NCBI GenBank assembly: GCA_034620365.1
Contig: JAQGEQ010000084.1
Location: 558,001-622,000, forward strand
Direction of reading: 5' to 3'
DNA length: 64,000 nt
Source of the DNA: Pegea sp. RAD2-039
Lineage: Eukaryota; Chordata; Thaliacea; Salpida; Salpidae
In this document: positions 62,563-64,000 of the stretch, piece by piece
Layout: every line of letters begins with the position of its first letter
How positions within the stretch are numbered: the first letter of the stretch is position 1
Position numbers and translations under genes: made by a program
The notes under the pieces: generated by a model
The model's database searches: none
Told to the model about the DNA's origin: nothing
The model's input: the letters and a program-made list of their open reading frames with translations, nothing else

Positions 62563-62567
62563 CCAAT
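62563..62567 (+). promoter_or_regulatory. CCAAT box of the H2A gene
   Basis: CCAAT within GGCCAATAAC, 110 bases upstream of the H2A start codon, a usual distance for histone promoters. The following 21 bases recur beside the H2A pseudogene (see findings). A TATA-like AGTATAGTATAG lies at 62651-62662. Confidence 0.5.
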
Positions 62568-62676
62568 AACAGCCATGCTGGTTATGCTCAAGAGTTATTG
62601 CTCAAAACAGAGCAAAATACTTTTATTACATTTATAATTAGATAATTTACAGTATAGTATAGTTCCAACAAATAAA

Positions 62677-63045
62677 ATGTCATCCAAAGGTAAAGGTGCT
62701 ATTACCAAGACCAAATCAAAGACTCGATCTTCTCGAGCTGGACTTCAATTTCCAGTTGGTCGTGTTCATCGACTATTAAGAAATGGCAATTATGCCAGTC
62801 GAGTTGGTGCTGGAGCACCTGTGTATTTGGCTGCAGTGTTGGAATATCTTAGTGCTGAAGTATTAGAATTAGCTGGCAATGCTGCTCGTGACAACATTAA
62901 GAGTATAATCATTCCTCGTCACTTACAATTGGCTATTCGTAATGATGAGGAATTGAACAAGTTATTCGGTGGTGTTACTATTGCTCAAGGTGGTGTTCTA
63001 CCAAATATCCAATCTGTTCTCTTACTGGAAAAACAGAGAGCATAA
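62677..63045 (+). CDS. H2A: Histone H2A, intronless, divergent
   Basis: Core histone of 122 aa. The start [20 protein letters not shown] is followed by [15 protein letters not shown], the H2A signature [43 protein letters not shown] and [19 protein letters not shown]. Acidic-patch residues (E in LEYL, SAE, LEL and D-E-E in NDEEL) are kept, so nucleosome-partner binding should persist. Several normally fixed basic sites differ: [12 protein letters not shown] for [20 protein letters not shown] for DNKKTRII, and LLLEKQRA for LLPKKT. It lacks the H2A.X SQ end and H2A.Z features. A 3' histone hairpin and a CCAAT box mark it as a replication-type gene. Confidence 0.96.
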   Translation: MSSKGKGAITKTKSKTRSSRAGLQFPVGRVHRLLRNGNYASRVGAGAPVYLAAVLEYLSAEVLELAGNAARDNIKSIIIPRHLQLAIRNDEELNKLFGGVTIAQGGVLPNIQSVLLLEKQRA

Positions 63046-63052
63046 ATAAGAC

Positions 63053-63089
63053 TCAATCTTAGGTCCTTTTTAGAACCACTAAAGATTGA
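63053..63089 (+). terminator. Histone mRNA 3' stem-loop with extended stem
   Basis: GGTCCTTTTTAGAACC at 63062-63077 is the histone 3' hairpin (consensus GGYYCTTTTNAGRRCC) with one C-A mismatch in the stem; it lies 16 bases after the stop. It is enclosed by an outer perfect inverted repeat, TCAATCTT (63053-63060) and AAGATTGA (63082-63089), making a longer hairpin. Such a loop is bound by SLBP in non-polyadenylated histone mRNAs. Confidence 0.85.
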
Positions 63090-64000
63090 TAACTAAAATT
63101 TGAATGTATTTTTATAAGCTAATAGAAGATTTTTAACTGATGATTTGTGAAAAAACTGATCTTAATTCCGAGATAATTACAGAATCATGTTATAATATTT
63201 GAATTAAATACTTATTAATAAATTCTTATTTGAAAAATTTTGTAGCTTATTTTTACTCGTAGATGATCTGCTAGTGATTAAAGAATTTCTGAATGTATCA
63301 ACCACACATTTTCTTTTATTGACTAAGATAGGGTTCTATAGGCACTTAAGCTGATTTTAATTTTAAAAAATCGTTACAAACTTAGCATTTAATGTTATGC
63401 CTTTAAATAATGATTGATTTTATATTTTCAACTTTTGTTTAACGATGCTCATAACTACTTTATTTCTTATATTTTTGTAATAATAATAATATTCACAATT
63501 TTTTTTAGTTCACCCACGATTTTGCATTAAATTTGACTTAACATTTTGTTTTTAATTATTTAAGACATTCTAATTTTTTCTTTTATTTTTTTCTAGAGAG
63601 TTTTTGTTTACAATTAAACTTTTACCCTCCTATCTTTAGTGTTCGAATGTAAAATTCTCTATATAAGTACATTTTATTTTTAATTGTTTAAATAATAGAT
63701 TGAATATATAACAAACTGCTTTATACAATTCATACTATTTGTAATATCTATTTAATGTTGTTGACGCGGTTAGAACTTCAGTTTAATGACAAGTTTCGTC
63801 TTAAGCGTAAAATACAAATCATTTAAATTAGTAAATATTTTATAAATTATTTACATTTTTTAATCTTTATATGATTTTATTAATAAAAGCTCACCTATTA
63901 TTAATTGATTTTAATTTATTAAACTTACCATAACTCAAATAACTAAAATATTTTTATAATGTATGAATTCATTTAATTCGAGAATTTATATTTAATTTTG
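63090..64000. other. AT-rich sequence to the window end
   Basis: No gene, RNA or repeat supported. Confidence 0.5.

Overview
This window is nuclear DNA from an AT-rich invertebrate animal. Its genes are split by many small GT-AG introns, often about 50 bases long, and the animal has motile-cilium genes (CFAP58), a myosin chaperone (UNC45), condensin I and intronless histone genes. Repeats are mostly non-LTR retrotransposons of CR1-like and RTE-like type, plus one dead pogo/Tigger DNA transposon. I cannot name the species; a spiralian such as a flatworm is a guess. No prokaryotic or viral segment was seen.

Layout. 1.6-5.9 kb (minus): CFAP58, 17 exons. 7.2-8.5 kb: decayed RTE-like LINE. 12.1-19.6 kb (minus): an LZTS/FEZ1-family coiled-coil gene, 8 exons. 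20.9-23.7 kb (minus): exons of a gene I cannot name. 25.1 kb (plus): PSMG4, intronless. 26.2-27.2 kb: Tigger remnant. 28.8-30.9 kb (plus): YKT6. 33.0-37.1 kb (plus): a CR1-like LINE with two long open ORFs. 37.8 kb (minus): small secreted lysine-rich ORF. 40.7-41.3 kb: 5'-truncated copy of the same LINE. 41.8-46.05 kb (minus): UNC45, 18 exons. 47.5-48.7 kb (minus): a very divergent intronless PP2A B56-like gene. 49.4-50.0 kb: 3' end of a second LINE family, whose tail also sits in a CFAP58 intron. 50.95-55.6 kb (plus): NCAPG (condensin I CAP-G), 18 exons, with a minisatellite in intron 16. 56.0-56.8 kb (minus): pieces of histone H2A and possibly H1. 56.9-58.4 kb (minus): SLC43A3-like transporter, intronless. 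61.1-61.7 kb: RTE-like 3' remnant. 62.16 kb: histone H3 fragment. 62.7 kb (plus): intact but divergent histone H2A with its 3' hairpin.

The genes do not form one pathway. They are independent housekeeping or cell-biological genes (cilium, proteasome assembly, membrane fusion, myosin folding, chromosome condensation, nucleobase transport, chromatin). The splice models for CFAP58 (872 aa), LZTS (890 aa), UNC45 (936 aa) and NCAPG (1023 aa) were joined by hand and each sums to a whole number of codons, which supports them. The YKT6 model is one base short at its first junction.

The most interesting signals are the divergent B56-like gene, the divergent H2A lying among broken histone pieces, the NCAPG intronic minisatellite with a higher-order period, the GC-rich exon of LZTS, and the near-complete LINE.
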